From NCBI RefSeq assembly GCF_019145435.1, contig NZ_JAHSTS010000003.1:248001-312000 (forward strand): 64,000 nt of DNA. The letters run 5' to 3'. The stretch comes from Pseudomonas ekonensis. GTDB lineage: Bacteria; Pseudomonadota; Gammaproteobacteria; Pseudomonadales; Pseudomonadaceae. The notes under the pieces were generated by a model. That model did not search any database, was not told the origin of the DNA, and worked only from the letters and a program-made list of their open reading frames with translations. The translations under genes were made by a program, and so were the position numbers. Position 1 is the first letter of the stretch. Every line of letters starts with the position of its first letter. Positions 1-10,067 of the stretch are shown here, piece by piece.

Positions 1-297
1 CAGAACACTTGTGGAGTACCGCTGGAGCTGACGCTGGCAAACGACTCCAACTACGACGATCAACCACGCAGCTTCACGTTGGCTCCGAATGAGCGCAGCT
101 CCGTCGCCAACTATCAATCCTTTGGCGAAGACGTATTGGGTCAGATCAGTGACCAATACAGCCTGATGCTTAAAAGTCTGGCCGCGACTAAAACCATCGA
201 CGCGCAAACGTTACGCAAAGCCTTGGCGAGAATAGAAAAAACTGAGGAAAGAGGTGTTCGCTCATGGACGGTCGATAACGGGGCTTTCTGCCCATGA
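1..297 (+). CDS. C-terminal part of an unrecognised protein (cut by window start)
   Basis: Frame 1 is open from the first base to a TGA at 295-297, giving the last 98 residues of a longer protein. It begins QNTCGVPLEL and ends DNGAFCP. I do not recognise the family. The first half looks like beta strands (LELTLAND, SFTLAP) and the second half is a charged helix (QTLRKALARIEKTEERG). It is not TssE, the gp25-like baseplate protein expected in this place in an H2-type cluster, because the gp25 motifs are absent. The stop overlaps the next start (ATGA), so it is co-translated with the three small genes that follow. It may be accessory to the T6SS, for example cargo or immunity, but nothing in the sequence proves that. 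Confidence 0.6.
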   Translation, partial: QNTCGVPLELTLANDSNYDDQPRSFTLAPNERSSVANYQSFGEDVLGQISDQYSLMLKSLAATKTIDAQTLRKALARIEKTEERGVRSWTVDNGAFCP

Positions 298-698
298 AGC
301 GCTTTTTTCGGATCGGCTCCAAGAAGCTCAGTGCCTGGCAATGCCTTGTAGCTTTTCTCAGCTCGGTCGGTTTGCTGGCGATTCTGGTCGGCCTTGCGTT
401 GTTGTTGCGAATGGAACACTCCACCGAGCCCAAGCTGTTCGCCCATCCCAATGCTCTGTGGATCGGTGCCGAGGATGGTGGGGTATTCGTTGAAATTACC
501 AGGAACGAGGCACCGGACTACTACGTTGAGATTCGCCACGAGAGTGGTGGGATGTGGATCGAAGGTTGGATTCGATACGGCGCCCGAGACAGCTATCCGC
601 TCAGCGCCGCAGCTGTTGGCGGCTACGATGGCGTCGAGCTCTATCTGTACACGGGCGTCGTGATCACGCCGCAAAAACAGGGAATTGCGCAGCGATGA
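294..698 (+). CDS. Small protein with one N-terminal membrane anchor, unknown function
   Basis: The ATG overlaps the preceding stop as ATGA and the 134-residue product ends in TGA at 696-698. A basic N-terminus (MKRFFRIGSKK) is followed by one hydrophobic segment at about residues 14-39, so the remaining ~95 residues are probably periplasmic. That part is rich in aromatic residues and strands (FVEITRNEAPDYYVEIRH, GVELYLYTGVVI). I do not recognise the family. It is translationally coupled on both sides to other small genes that sit where tssE would be expected. A periplasmic domain on a single anchor would fit an immunity protein or an envelope accessory factor; this is inference. Confidence 0.65.
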   Translation: MKRFFRIGSKKLSAWQCLVAFLSSVGLLAILVGLALLLRMEHSTEPKLFAHPNALWIGAEDGGVFVEITRNEAPDYYVEIRHESGGMWIEGWIRYGARDSYPLSAAAVGGYDGVELYLYTGVVITPQKQGIAQR

Positions 699-1138
699 AT
701 ATCTACGTGCGCCTTGCTCTGTGTCTGGTGATTCACGCGGTGGGATGCGTGGCCTACGTTTTTTTGAACAACGCAGTCGTTGTGGCCTACAAGGCGTTTA
801 ACGGCGGATTTACCTCTCGTGGGGTGGCGATCGGTATTGCTCACTACATGTTCATCTACATCTTTTTCGGGGTGAACGCGCTGGTCGCGATTATCCCGAA
901 ACTGTGGGTCAAGCTCGGCCTGTTCACACTAATGGTTGCCTGGATTCTGTTCATGATGGTGCCTGACAACCCACTACGAGCGCTGTACTACACCGTGGCC
1001 CAGGGCGGGGTGACATTGCTGGCGATTCTGGCCACGCAGGTCATTGAGCTGCGCCTGGAAAAGCGCGCTTTGACGCGGCAGGCATTGCCTGCGATTGCTT
1101 CGCAGGACGTGGTTTCGCAAATGAGGGCTTGCCCGTGA
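695..1138 (+). CDS. Small polytopic inner-membrane protein, unknown function
   Basis: I start this gene at the ATG at 695, which overlaps the previous stop (ATGA); the frame stays open upstream but that part is non-coding in character. The 147-residue product has about four hydrophobic segments (LALCLVIHAVGCVAYVFL; YMFIYIFFGVNALVAII; LWVKLGLFTLMVAWILFMM; YYTVAQGGVTLLAILATQVIEL) and a short cytoplasmic-type tail. I do not recognise a family. It is coupled to another multi-pass protein just downstream. Small multi-pass proteins next to secretion genes are sometimes immunity proteins against membrane-active toxins, but there is no direct evidence here. Confidence 0.65.
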   Translation: MNIYVRLALCLVIHAVGCVAYVFLNNAVVVAYKAFNGGFTSRGVAIGIAHYMFIYIFFGVNALVAIIPKLWVKLGLFTLMVAWILFMMVPDNPLRALYYTVAQGGVTLLAILATQVIELRLEKRALTRQALPAIASQDVVSQMRACP

Positions 1139-1587
1139 TCGGTGTATCGAACCAGATGCCCATCCTCAGCCGCGCGCAGCTGAGTTTTTTCATGGGTGCC
1201 TTGTGGACGCCATTCTTGGCCATGCTGGCGTTTTCATCCTATGGCCTATGGATTGGCGAATATTCGACCTTCGATTCGTCCGAGACCCACTGGGTGTATC
1301 TGTTGTGGTTCGGTATGCCCGGGCTGTTGCTGTTTGCGCTCTGGGTATCGCGGACCGCGAAGAGCCGAAGTGAGCAACAGGCGGTACGAATGGTCTGGCT
1401 GGCACCGCTGAAGTTCATCCCTTTCTACGCGGTGCCCTGGATGCTTTATGGCGTGTGCAGTCTGGTCGCCGGGCCGTTCGACAGTGCTTTCATGGCCTAC
1501 GGCTGGATTCTGCTCGTGCCGTACCTCCTGATCGCCGGTTACTTCTGTGCCGGTCTGACGGTCGCGCTCTACAGGATATTTTTTTGA
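1135..1587 (+). CDS. Small polytopic inner-membrane protein, unknown function
   Basis: The start is taken as GTG at 1135 because it overlaps the previous stop as GTGA, like the other junctions of this cluster; the ATG at 1156 and a TTG at 1129 are alternatives. The product has about 150 residues and four hydrophobic segments (LSFFMGALWTPFLAMLAF; WVYLLWFGMPGLLLFALWV; PFYAVPWMLYGVCSLVAG; GWILLVPYLLIAGYFCAGL). No family is recognised. It ends 27 bases before tssF, so the four small genes appear to feed into the T6SS operon. GC is visibly lower than in tssF onwards. Confidence 0.65.
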   Translation: MIGVSNQMPILSRAQLSFFMGALWTPFLAMLAFSSYGLWIGEYSTFDSSETHWVYLLWFGMPGLLLFALWVSRTAKSRSEQQAVRMVWLAPLKFIPFYAVPWMLYGVCSLVAGPFDSAFMAYGWILLVPYLLIAGYFCAGLTVALYRIFF

Positions 1588-1614
1588 TGAGTTCCACTAC
1601 CAGGCAGGTAACCC

Positions 1615-3402
1615 GTGTCCTTTAACCACTACTACCAAAGCGAACTCACCGCACTGCGCCAACTGGGCCGCCGTTTCGCCGAGCGTAGTCCGGCGCTGGC
1701 GCCGTTCCTGGGGCAGGCCGGGCGGGATCCGGATGTGGAGCGGTTGCTGGAAGGGTTCGCGTTCCTGACCGGGCGCCTGCGCCAGAAGCTCGATGACGAG
1801 TTGCCGGAGCTCAGCCATTCGCTGATGCAACTGCTGTGGCCGAACTACATGCGGCCGTTGCCGGCGTTCAGCATTCTGCAGTTCGACCCGCTCAAGCGTT
1901 CGGGACCGGCGCTGAAGGTCGAGCGGGACACGCCGATCGAAAGCGTGCCGATCGAAGACGTGCGCTGTCGTTTCCGCACCTGCTACCCGACCGAAGTGCT
2001 GCCGCTGGACCTGGCCGCGCTGAACTACTCGGTGAAGGGCGACGGCTCGCTGCTCAGCCTGCGCCTGGAGATGAGCGCCGACGGCCACCTCGGCGAGCTG
2101 GAACTGAGCAAGCTGCGCCTGCACTTCGCCGGCGAGCGCTACATCAGCCAGATGCTTTACCTGAGCCTTTTGCGCAACCTCGAAGGCATCGAGCTGATCC
2201 CGCTGGACGGCGCCGGCAAGCCCATCGACGGGGTCAGCGGCAAGCCGATGGCGTTCAAGATCCCGGGCGACCGCGTCAAGCCGGTGGGGTTCGCCGAAGA
2301 AGAGGCGCTGATCCCGTACCCGCTCAACACCTTCCGCGGCTACCGCTACCTGCAGGAATACTTCGCCTTCCAGGACAAGTTCCTGTTCGTCGACGTCAAC
2401 GGCCTCGACATCCTCAAGGCGCTGCCGGAAGACACGCTCAAGCAGATGCGCGGCCTGGAGCTGCGCTTCGACATCCGCAAGAGCGGGATCATGCGCATGC
2501 GTCCGACCCTGGACAACGTGAAGCTGTTCTGCACGCCGATCGTCAACCTGTTCAAGCACGATGCGCTGCCGATCCGCCTCGACGGCAAGCAGGACGAATA
2601 CCTGCTGCTGCCGGCGGAGTTCGACCTGGAGAACTGCGGCGTGTTCTCGGTGGAGACCGTCACCGGCTGGAAGCCCGGCGGCCTCGGCTACCAGGAGTAC
2701 GTGCCGTTCGAATCGTTCGAGCACGATCCGAGCTTCGACGTGCCCAACAGCCGTCCGCACTACAGCATCCGCCAGCGCTCGTCCTTGCTGCACGACGGCC
2801 TCGACACCTACCTGAGCTTCGGCATCCGCCACACCGAGGCCCACGAGACCCTGTCGATCGAGCTGACGTGCACCAACCAGAACCTGCCGCGCAAGCTCAA
2901 GCTCGGCGACATCTGCATGGCCTGCGAAGAGACGCCGGAGTTCCTGAGTTTCCGCAACATCACCCCGGCGACGTCGAGCTTCGCGCCGCCGCTGAACCGT
3001 GACTTCCTGTGGAAGCTGATCAGCAACATGTCGCTCAACTACCTGTCGCTGGCCGACGTCAACGCGCTGAAGGTGATCCTGGAGACCTACGACCTGCCGC
3101 GCTACTACGACCAGCACGCGGAAAAGGTCAGCAAACGCCTGCTCGGCGGCCTCAAGCACATCAAGCACCATCACGTGGACCGCCTGCACCGTGGCTTGCC
3201 GGTGCGCGGTCTGCGCACCGAACTGACCATCGACCCGGAAGGCTACATCGGTGAAGGCGACCTGTTCGTCTTCGCCTCGGTCCTCAACGAGTTTTTCGCG
3301 CTCTACGCCAGTCTCAACTCGTATCACGAGCTGCGGGTCAAAAGCACACAGGGAGAGGTGTACCAATGGACACCACGTATGGGTCTGCAGCCCCTGCTCT
3401 AA
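1615..3402 (+). CDS. tssF: T6SS baseplate subunit TssF (VasA/ImpG)
   Basis: This 595-residue protein is TssF, a wedge component of the T6SS baseplate that works with TssE, TssG and TssK to anchor the contractile sheath to the membrane complex. The family signature is clear at the N-terminus (FNHYYQSELTALRQLGRRFAERSPALAPFLG) and in RDPDVERLLEGFAFLTGRLRQKLDDELPELSHSLM, and the length is normal. The start is GTG at 1615, preceded by an AGGCAGGT-like ribosome site. It overlaps the start of tssG by 37 bases, which suggests translational coupling. High GC and regular Pseudomonas codon use mark the beginning of the conserved operon. Confidence 0.97.
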   Translation: MSFNHYYQSELTALRQLGRRFAERSPALAPFLGQAGRDPDVERLLEGFAFLTGRLRQKLDDELPELSHSLMQLLWPNYMRPLPAFSILQFDPLKRSGPALKVERDTPIESVPIEDVRCRFRTCYPTEVLPLDLAALNYSVKGDGSLLSLRLEMSADGHLGELELSKLRLHFAGERYISQMLYLSLLRNLEGIELIPLDGAGKPIDGVSGKPMAFKIPGDRVKPVGFAEEEALIPYPLNTFRGYRYLQEYFAFQDKFLFVDVNGLDILKALPEDTLKQMRGLELRFDIRKSGIMRMRPTLDNVKLFCTPIVNLFKHDALPIRLDGKQDEYLLLPAEFDLENCGVFSVETVTGWKPGGLGYQEYVPFESFEHDPSFDVPNSRPHYSIRQRSSLLHDGLDTYLSFGIRHTEAHETLSIELTCTNQNLPRKLKLGDICMACEETPEFLSFRNITPATSSFAPPLNRDFLWKLISNMSLNYLSLADVNALKVILETYDLPRYYDQHAEKVSKRLLGGLKHIKHHHVDRLHRGLPVRGLRTELTIDPEGYIGEGDLFVFASVLNEFFALYASLNSYHELRVKSTQGEVYQWTPRMGLQPLL

Positions 3403-4373
3403 GCGGGCTGACCCGGGCAATACGCGAGTACTCGCTGTTCCAGGCCGTGCTGCTGGTGATCGACCGGCTGCGCGATGCGCACCCGTACCTGAGCGAAGAC
3501 GACCTGTACGACCAGCTGGAATTCCAGGCCAACCCGAGCCTCGGGTTCCCCGGCTGCGACGTCGACCGCGTGGAGTTCTTCGAAGAGCACGGGCAAATGC
3601 GCGCGCGCATGCGCTTCAACCTGATCGGCCTGGTCGGCTCCGGTTCGCCGCTGCCGGCGTTCTACGGCGAACAGGCCCTGGGCGACAGCGAAGAAGGCAA
3701 CCCGACGCGCAACTTCCTCGACCTGTTCCACCATCGCCTGCAGCGGCTGCTGCTGCCGATCTGGCGCAAGTACCGCTACCGCGCCAGTTTCCAGAGCGGC
3801 GCCATCGACCCGTTCTCGTCGCAGCTGTTCGCCCTGATCGGCCTGGGCGGCGACGAGATCCGCAAGGCCAAGGAACTGAACTGGAAGCGCCTGCTGCCGT
3901 ACCTCGGCCTCCTGAGCCTGCGGGCCCACTCGGCGGCGCTGATCGAAGCGGTGCTGCGGTACTACTTCAAGCACGAGGACCTGGTGATCGAGCAATGCAT
4001 CGAGCGTCGCGTGGAGATTCTCGATGAGCAGCGCAACCGTCTGGGCCGCAACAACAGCGTGCTCGGCGAAGACCTGGTGCTGGGCGAGCACGTGCGCGAC
4101 CGCAGCGGCAAGTTCCGCATCCACATCACCGAACTCGACTGGGAGCGGTTCCACGAATTCCTGCCCATCGGCTTCGGTTACCAGCCGCTGTGCGCGCTGG
4201 TGCGGTTCACCCTGCGTGACCCGCTCGATTACGACATCCGCCTGGTGCTGCGTCCGGAAGAGATCCGCGAACTGCGCATCGGCGAGAAGAACGACTGTCG
4301 CCTGGGTTGGACCAGTTGGCTGGGCTGCGAGAAAGCGGACGGCGTGGTGACCCTGGGCAGCAAAATTCATTAA
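3366..4373 (+). CDS. tssG: T6SS baseplate subunit TssG (VasB/ImpH)
   Basis: The 335-residue product is TssG, the partner of TssF in the baseplate wedge. Typical family segments are REYSLFQAVLLVIDRLRDAHP near residues 20-40, FQANPSLGFPGCDVDRVEFFE, and the conserved NFLDLFHHRLQRLLLPIWRKYRY. The gene starts at ATG 3366 within the tssF coding sequence and ends 11 bases before clpV. The order tssF-tssG-clpV is the standard one for this kind of cluster. Confidence 0.97.
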   Translation: MDTTYGSAAPALSGLTRAIREYSLFQAVLLVIDRLRDAHPYLSEDDLYDQLEFQANPSLGFPGCDVDRVEFFEEHGQMRARMRFNLIGLVGSGSPLPAFYGEQALGDSEEGNPTRNFLDLFHHRLQRLLLPIWRKYRYRASFQSGAIDPFSSQLFALIGLGGDEIRKAKELNWKRLLPYLGLLSLRAHSAALIEAVLRYYFKHEDLVIEQCIERRVEILDEQRNRLGRNNSVLGEDLVLGEHVRDRSGKFRIHITELDWERFHEFLPIGFGYQPLCALVRFTLRDPLDYDIRLVLRPEEIRELRIGEKNDCRLGWTSWLGCEKADGVVTLGSKIH

Positions 4374-4384
4374 GGACGTGAGCC

Positions 4385-7042
4385 ATGATCAACGTAGACC
4401 TGCAACAACTCATCCAGGCGCTGGACGCCGAAACCCGCCGTGACCTGGAGCGTTCGGCCGAGCGTTGCGTCGCCCGCGGCGGCAGCAAGATCCTGGTCGA
4501 AGACCTGCTGCTGGGCCTGCTGGAGCGCCCGAACGGCCTGCTCGGCCGCGCCCTGCAAGACGCCGACGTGGACGCCGGCGAGCTGAGCGCCGCGTTGCAG
4601 ACCCGTGTGGAGCACAGCGCTTCGCGCAACCCGGTGTTCGCCCCGGAGCTGGTGCAGTGGCTGCAGGACGCGTTGCTGGTGGCCAACCTCGAGCTGGGCC
4701 AGACCCAGGTCGAGCAGGCCGCGCTGATCCTCGCGCTGCTGCGCAACCCGATGCGCTACGCCGGCAGCCGCTACCAGCCGCTGCTCGCCAAGCTCAACAT
4801 CGACCGCCTGAAGGAATTCGCCCTGTCGCAGCAGGAGCAACCGGCGGCCGGCGGCAAACCCGCTGCCCAGGGCGAATCGCTGCTGCAGCGCTTCACCCAC
4901 AACCTGACCCAGCAGGCCCGCGACGGCAAGCTCGACCCGGTGCTGTGCCGCGACGGTGCGATCCGCCAGATGGTCGACATCCTCGCCCGGCGCCGCAAGA
5001 ACAACCCGATCGTGGTGGGCGAGGCCGGCGTCGGCAAGACCGCCATCGTCGAAGGCCTGGCCTCGCGCATCGCCGCCGGCGAAGTGCCGCAGGTGCTCAA
5101 GGGCGTCGAGCTGCTGGCCCTGGACATGGGCCTGCTGCAGGCCGGCGCCAGCGTGAAGGGTGAGTTCGAGCGCCGCCTCAAGGGCGTGATCGACGAGGTC
5201 AAAGCCTCGCCGAAGCCGATCATCCTGTTCATCGACGAAGCCCACACCCTGATCGGCGCCGGCGGCAACGCGGGCGGTTCCGATGCGGCCAACCTGCTCA
5301 AGCCGGCGCTGGCCCGCGGCGAACTGCGCACCATCGCCGCCACCACCTGGGCCGAGTACAAGAAATACTTCGAGAAAGATCCGGCGCTGGCCCGCCGCTT
5401 CCAGCCGGTGCAACTGCACGAGCCGACCGTCAACGAAGCCGTGACCATCCTGCGTGGCCTGGCTCAGGTCTACGAGAAGAGCCACGGCATCTACCTGCGC
5501 GATGACGCCGTGGTGTCGGCGGCGGAACTGTCCGCCCGTTACCTGGCCGGCCGCCAACTGCCGGACAAGGCCGTCGATGTGCTCGACACCGCCTGCGCCC
5601 GCGTGCGCATCAGCCTGGCCGCCGCCCCGGAAAGCCTGGAGCGCCTGCGCGGCGAGCTGGCCGAGGGCGGCCGTCAGCGCCAGGCCCTGCGCCGCGACGC
5701 CGAGGCCGGCCTGCCGGTCGACCACGAAGCCCTGGAGGCGCTGGAAGCGCGTCTGGACGAGGCCGAAGATGAAATGGCCGCGCTGGAAACCCTGTGGACC
5801 GAACAGAAGCAACTGGCCGAGCGCCTGCTGGAACTGCGCCAGCAACTGGCCAAGGCCCGCGAAGCGGCGGCGGTCGAGCCGCTGGTGAGCATCGAGGAAG
5901 ACGCCGAAGGCACCGTGATCGAAACCCTCGTGGCCGAGACTGATGAGGCCCAAAGCGTCGAGGCGCTGGAGGCCGAGCTGCATGAGACCCACAGTGCCCT
6001 GACCGCCGCCCAGGCCAAGGAACGTCTGGTCAGCTTCGAAGTCTGCCCGCGCCTGGTGGCCGAAGTGATCAGCGCCTGGACCGGCGTGCCGCTGGCGCAG
6101 CTGGCCCGCGAACACAACGCCAAGGTCGCGAGCTTCGCCACCGACCTGCGCACCCGCATCCGCGGCCAGGAACAGGCCGTGCACGCCCTCGACCGTTCGA
6201 TGCGCGCCACCGCCGCCGGCCTGAACAAGCCGGACGCGCCGGTGGGGGTGTTCCTGCTGGTGGGCCCGAGCGGCGTCGGCAAGACCGAAACCGCGCTGGC
6301 GCTGGCCGACCTGCTGTACGGCGGCGACCGTTTCATCACCACCATCAACATGTCCGAGTTCCAGGAGAAGCACACCGTTTCCCGCCTGATCGGCGCGCCG
6401 CCGGGCTACGTCGGCTACGGCGAGGGCGGCATGCTCACCGAAGCCGTGCGCCAGAAGCCGTACTCGGTGGTGCTGCTCGACGAAGTCGAGAAGGCGGATC
6501 CGGACGTGCTCAACCTGTTCTACCAGATCTTCGACAAGGGCGTGGCCAACGACGGCGAAGGGCGTGAGATCGACTTTCGCAACACGCTGATCCTGATGAC
6601 CTCGAACCTGGGCAGCGACCGCATCAGCGACCTGTGCGAGAACGGCCAGCGGCCGACCGCCGAAGTGCTGGAAGAGACCATCCGCCCAGTGCTGAGCAAG
6701 CACTTCAAGCCGGCGCTGCTGGCGCGCATGAAAGTGGTGCCGTACTACCCGGTGGGCGGCCCGGTGCTGCGCGAGCTGATCGAGATCAAGCTGGGCCGTC
6801 TGGGCGAGCGCCTGAACCGCCGGCAGCTGGACTTCACCTGGTGCCAGAACCTCGTCGATCACCTGTCCGAGCGCTGCACCCAGAGCGAAAGCGGCGCGCG
6901 CCTGATCGACCATCTGCTCGACCAGCACGTGCTGCCGCTGGTGGCCGACCGCCTGCTCGACGCCATGGCCACCGGCGAAAGCCTGCAGCGTGTGCACGCC
7001 ACCCTCGACGGCGATGCCGGCGTGACCTGCGAGTTCGCCTGA
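4385..7042 (+). CDS. clpV: T6SS sheath-recycling AAA+ ATPase ClpV (TssH)
   Basis: This is an 885-residue Hsp100/ClpB-type ATPase that disassembles the contracted TssB-TssC sheath so that it can be reused. It has an N-terminal helical domain (about 1-150) that would bind the sheath, a first AAA+ module with Walker A GEAGVGKT at residues 212-219 and Walker B ILFIDEAH, a coiled middle region (about 410-560) and a second AAA+ module with Walker A GPSGVGKT at 627-634 and VVLLDEVEKA. The pore-loop motif GYVGYGEGG is present. It follows tssG by 11 bases. The match to the ClpV subgroup rather than ClpB rests mainly on context and on the N-terminal domain. Confidence 0.97.
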   Translation: MINVDLQQLIQALDAETRRDLERSAERCVARGGSKILVEDLLLGLLERPNGLLGRALQDADVDAGELSAALQTRVEHSASRNPVFAPELVQWLQDALLVANLELGQTQVEQAALILALLRNPMRYAGSRYQPLLAKLNIDRLKEFALSQQEQPAAGGKPAAQGESLLQRFTHNLTQQARDGKLDPVLCRDGAIRQMVDILARRRKNNPIVVGEAGVGKTAIVEGLASRIAAGEVPQVLKGVELLALDMGLLQAGASVKGEFERRLKGVIDEVKASPKPIILFIDEAHTLIGAGGNAGGSDAANLLKPALARGELRTIAATTWAEYKKYFEKDPALARRFQPVQLHEPTVNEAVTILRGLAQVYEKSHGIYLRDDAVVSAAELSARYLAGRQLPDKAVDVLDTACARVRISLAAAPESLERLRGELAEGGRQRQALRRDAEAGLPVDHEALEALEARLDEAEDEMAALETLWTEQKQLAERLLELRQQLAKAREAAAVEPLVSIEEDAEGTVIETLVAETDEAQSVEALEAELHETHSALTAAQAKERLVSFEVCPRLVAEVISAWTGVPLAQLAREHNAKVASFATDLRTRIRGQEQAVHALDRSMRATAAGLNKPDAPVGVFLLVGPSGVGKTETALALADLLYGGDRFITTINMSEFQEKHTVSRLIGAPPGYVGYGEGGMLTEAVRQKPYSVVLLDEVEKADPDVLNLFYQIFDKGVANDGEGREIDFRNTLILMTSNLGSDRISDLCENGQRPTAEVLEETIRPVLSKHFKPALLARMKVVPYYPVGGPVLRELIEIKLGRLGERLNRRQLDFTWCQNLVDHLSERCTQSESGARLIDHLLDQHVLPLVADRLLDAMATGESLQRVHATLDGDAGVTCEFA

Positions 7043-7052
7043 GGTGGGTGTG

Positions 7053-8573
<1,521 letters not shown>

Positions 8574-8655
8574 CCCGCAATGGCTTGCATCCTCGCCGAG
8601 GATGGCGCGAAGGCCCCGATGCAGAGCCTTCGCCAGTACCCCGAACACCTCTTTC

Positions 8656-8690
8656 AGCGCCGCCCGCAAGGGTCGGCGCTTTGTGCTTTG
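8656..8690 (+). terminator. Terminator- or attenuator-like stem-loop inside the T6SS operon
   Basis: AGCGCCGCCC (8656-8665) pairs with GGG-T-CGGCGCT (8670-8680) around a GCAA tetraloop, giving a ten-pair stem with a single bulged T, followed by a T-rich stretch (TTGTGCTTTG). It lies in the 138-base gap between the activator gene and the small lipoprotein gene, the largest gap in the operon. It could reduce transcription into fha-tssM or protect an mRNA end. The T-run is interrupted, so termination would be partial at most. Confidence 0.5.
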
Positions 8691-8711
8691 TCTACACCTG
8701 GAGACCCTCTG

Positions 8712-8852
8712 ATGCCTGTACGTCACTGGCAAGCCGTCCTGCTGACCCTCGTCGTTCTATGCGGCCTCGGCGGCTGCAGCGGCAACTACAAATACAACGA
8801 CAAGGACTATCGCCCGTTGGGTGATCCGCAGGCGGCCAATCGCGGCAAGTGA
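8712..8852 (+). CDS. 46-residue T6SS-linked lipoprotein (OrfX-like)
   Basis: The small gene starts at ATG 8712, preceded by GGAG about ten bases upstream, and encodes a 46-residue product. It has a signal peptide with a clear lipobox (VVLCGLGGC), so the mature form would be an acylated peptide of about 27 residues (CSGNYKYNDKDYRPLGDP...). H2-type clusters of P. aeruginosa have a small ORF (orfX) at the same place, between the sigma-54 activator and fha. The residues before 8712 in the same open frame do not look coding. Its function is unknown; a small lipoprotein here could assist the membrane complex. Confidence 0.75.
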   Translation: MPVRHWQAVLLTLVVLCGLGGCSGNYKYNDKDYRPLGDPQAANRGK

Positions 8853-8870
8853 CCGCAAGGAGCATCAAAC

Positions 8871-10067
8871 ATGGAACTGGTTTTCGAAATGCTGAACACC
8901 AAGCAGTTCGTGCCCACCGAACTGTGCCAGAAGACCTTCAAACAGGCCGGCGGCGTGATCGGACGGGGCGAGGACTGCGACTGGATCATCCCGGACCGCA
9001 AGCGGCACCTGTCCAACCACCACGCGATCGTCAGCTACCGCGAGGGCACGTTTTTCCTCACCGACACCAGCAGCAACGGCGTGCAGGACGGTGAGAGCGG
9101 CGCACGCCTGCACAAGGGCGAGCCGGTGCGCATCGAACACGGCAGCACCTACGTGCTGGGCGATTTCGAGATCCGCGCGCGGCTGGTGCGCGACCCGGCG
9201 ACCTTCGACGGCGAAGCCGGGCGCCCCCGTGCCGCCGGCAGCATCATCCCGGACGACGCCTTCCTCGACCTCGACCCGCTCAACGCGCTGGAACAGCAGG
9301 AGCGCGTGTACTCGGAGATCGACGAGCTGCTGGCGCCCAACACCAAGCCTGAGGACTCCCGTCAGCGCGCCGACTACGCCCGCATCGACATGGAAAGCCT
9401 GATGGTGCCGGAGCTGATCAGCGAGCCGGCCAAGCCTGAGCCGGCCCCGGCGCCGAAAGCCGTCGAGCGCCAGAGCGAAGGGTTCTGGGAGCACTTCGGC
9501 ACGGCGCTGGGCGTGGACCTCAAAGGCCTCAGCCACGACGAGCGCGAAGCGCTGGCGCTGAACGCGGCGCGCCTGCTCAAGCAGAGCATCGGCGGCCTCC
9601 AGCAGAGCCTGCGCACCCGTTCGGAGCTGAAGAACGAACTGCGCCTGGCCCAGACCACCGCCCAGGGCACCAACAAGAACCCGCTGAAATTCGCGGTGGA
9701 TGCCGGCGAAGCGCTGGGCATGCTGCTGCAGCCGCAAAAGCCGGGGCACCTGCCGGCGACGCAGGCGGTGTCCCGTGCGTTCCGCGACTTGCAGGCGCAT
9801 CAGGTGGCTCTGCTGACCGCCAGCCGTGCGGCGGTGCGCGGCACCCTGGAGCACTTCTCGCCGGAGCAGCTGACCCTGCGTTTCGAGCGCGACAACAAGC
9901 CGTTGATCGCCACCTCCGGCGGACGCTGGAGAGCCTTCGGCCGCTACCACCAGGCGCTGCGCCAGGACGACGACTGGAGCGAGCGCCTGCTGGCCCGCGA
10001 CTTCGCCCAGGCCTACGAAGAACAGATCCGCCTGATCTCCACCCTACACACCGATCTTCAAGGATGA
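8871..10067 (+). CDS. fha: T6SS FHA-domain protein Fha (TagH)
   Basis: The 398-residue protein has an N-terminal forkhead-associated domain with all key phosphothreonine-binding motifs: GRGEDCDW at 31-38, SNHHA at 48-52 and SSNGV at 67-71. A long, partly acidic linker and a helical C-terminal region (from about 200, EGFWEHFGTALGVDLKGL) follow; the C-terminal region is typical of TagH/Fha of T6SS clusters. In systems with a Ser/Thr kinase and phosphatase, Fha is the phosphorylated scaffold whose state sets T6SS assembly. Both enzymes are encoded at the end of this operon, which fits. It overlaps tssJ by four bases (ATGA). Confidence 0.95.
   Translation: MELVFEMLNTKQFVPTELCQKTFKQAGGVIGRGEDCDWIIPDRKRHLSNHHAIVSYREGTFFLTDTSSNGVQDGESGARLHKGEPVRIEHGSTYVLGDFEIRARLVRDPATFDGEAGRPRAAGSIIPDDAFLDLDPLNALEQQERVYSEIDELLAPNTKPEDSRQRADYARIDMESLMVPELISEPAKPEPAPAPKAVERQSEGFWEHFGTALGVDLKGLSHDEREALALNAARLLKQSIGGLQQSLRTRSELKNELRLAQTTAQGTNKNPLKFAVDAGEALGMLLQPQKPGHLPATQAVSRAFRDLQAHQVALLTASRAAVRGTLEHFSPEQLTLRFERDNKPLIATSGGRWRAFGRYHQALRQDDDWSERLLARDFAQAYEEQIRLISTLHTDLQG

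Noticed and set aside
1..297. Possible TssE at the left edge
   Set aside because: The position fits, but the visible 98 residues show no gp25/TssE motif and the composition is that of the small accessory genes.
8574..8711. Sigma-54 promoter upstream of the small lipoprotein gene
   Set aside because: TGGCTTGCAT near 8582 is only a partial match and has neither the right spacing nor the GC/TGC pair of a -24/-12 site.
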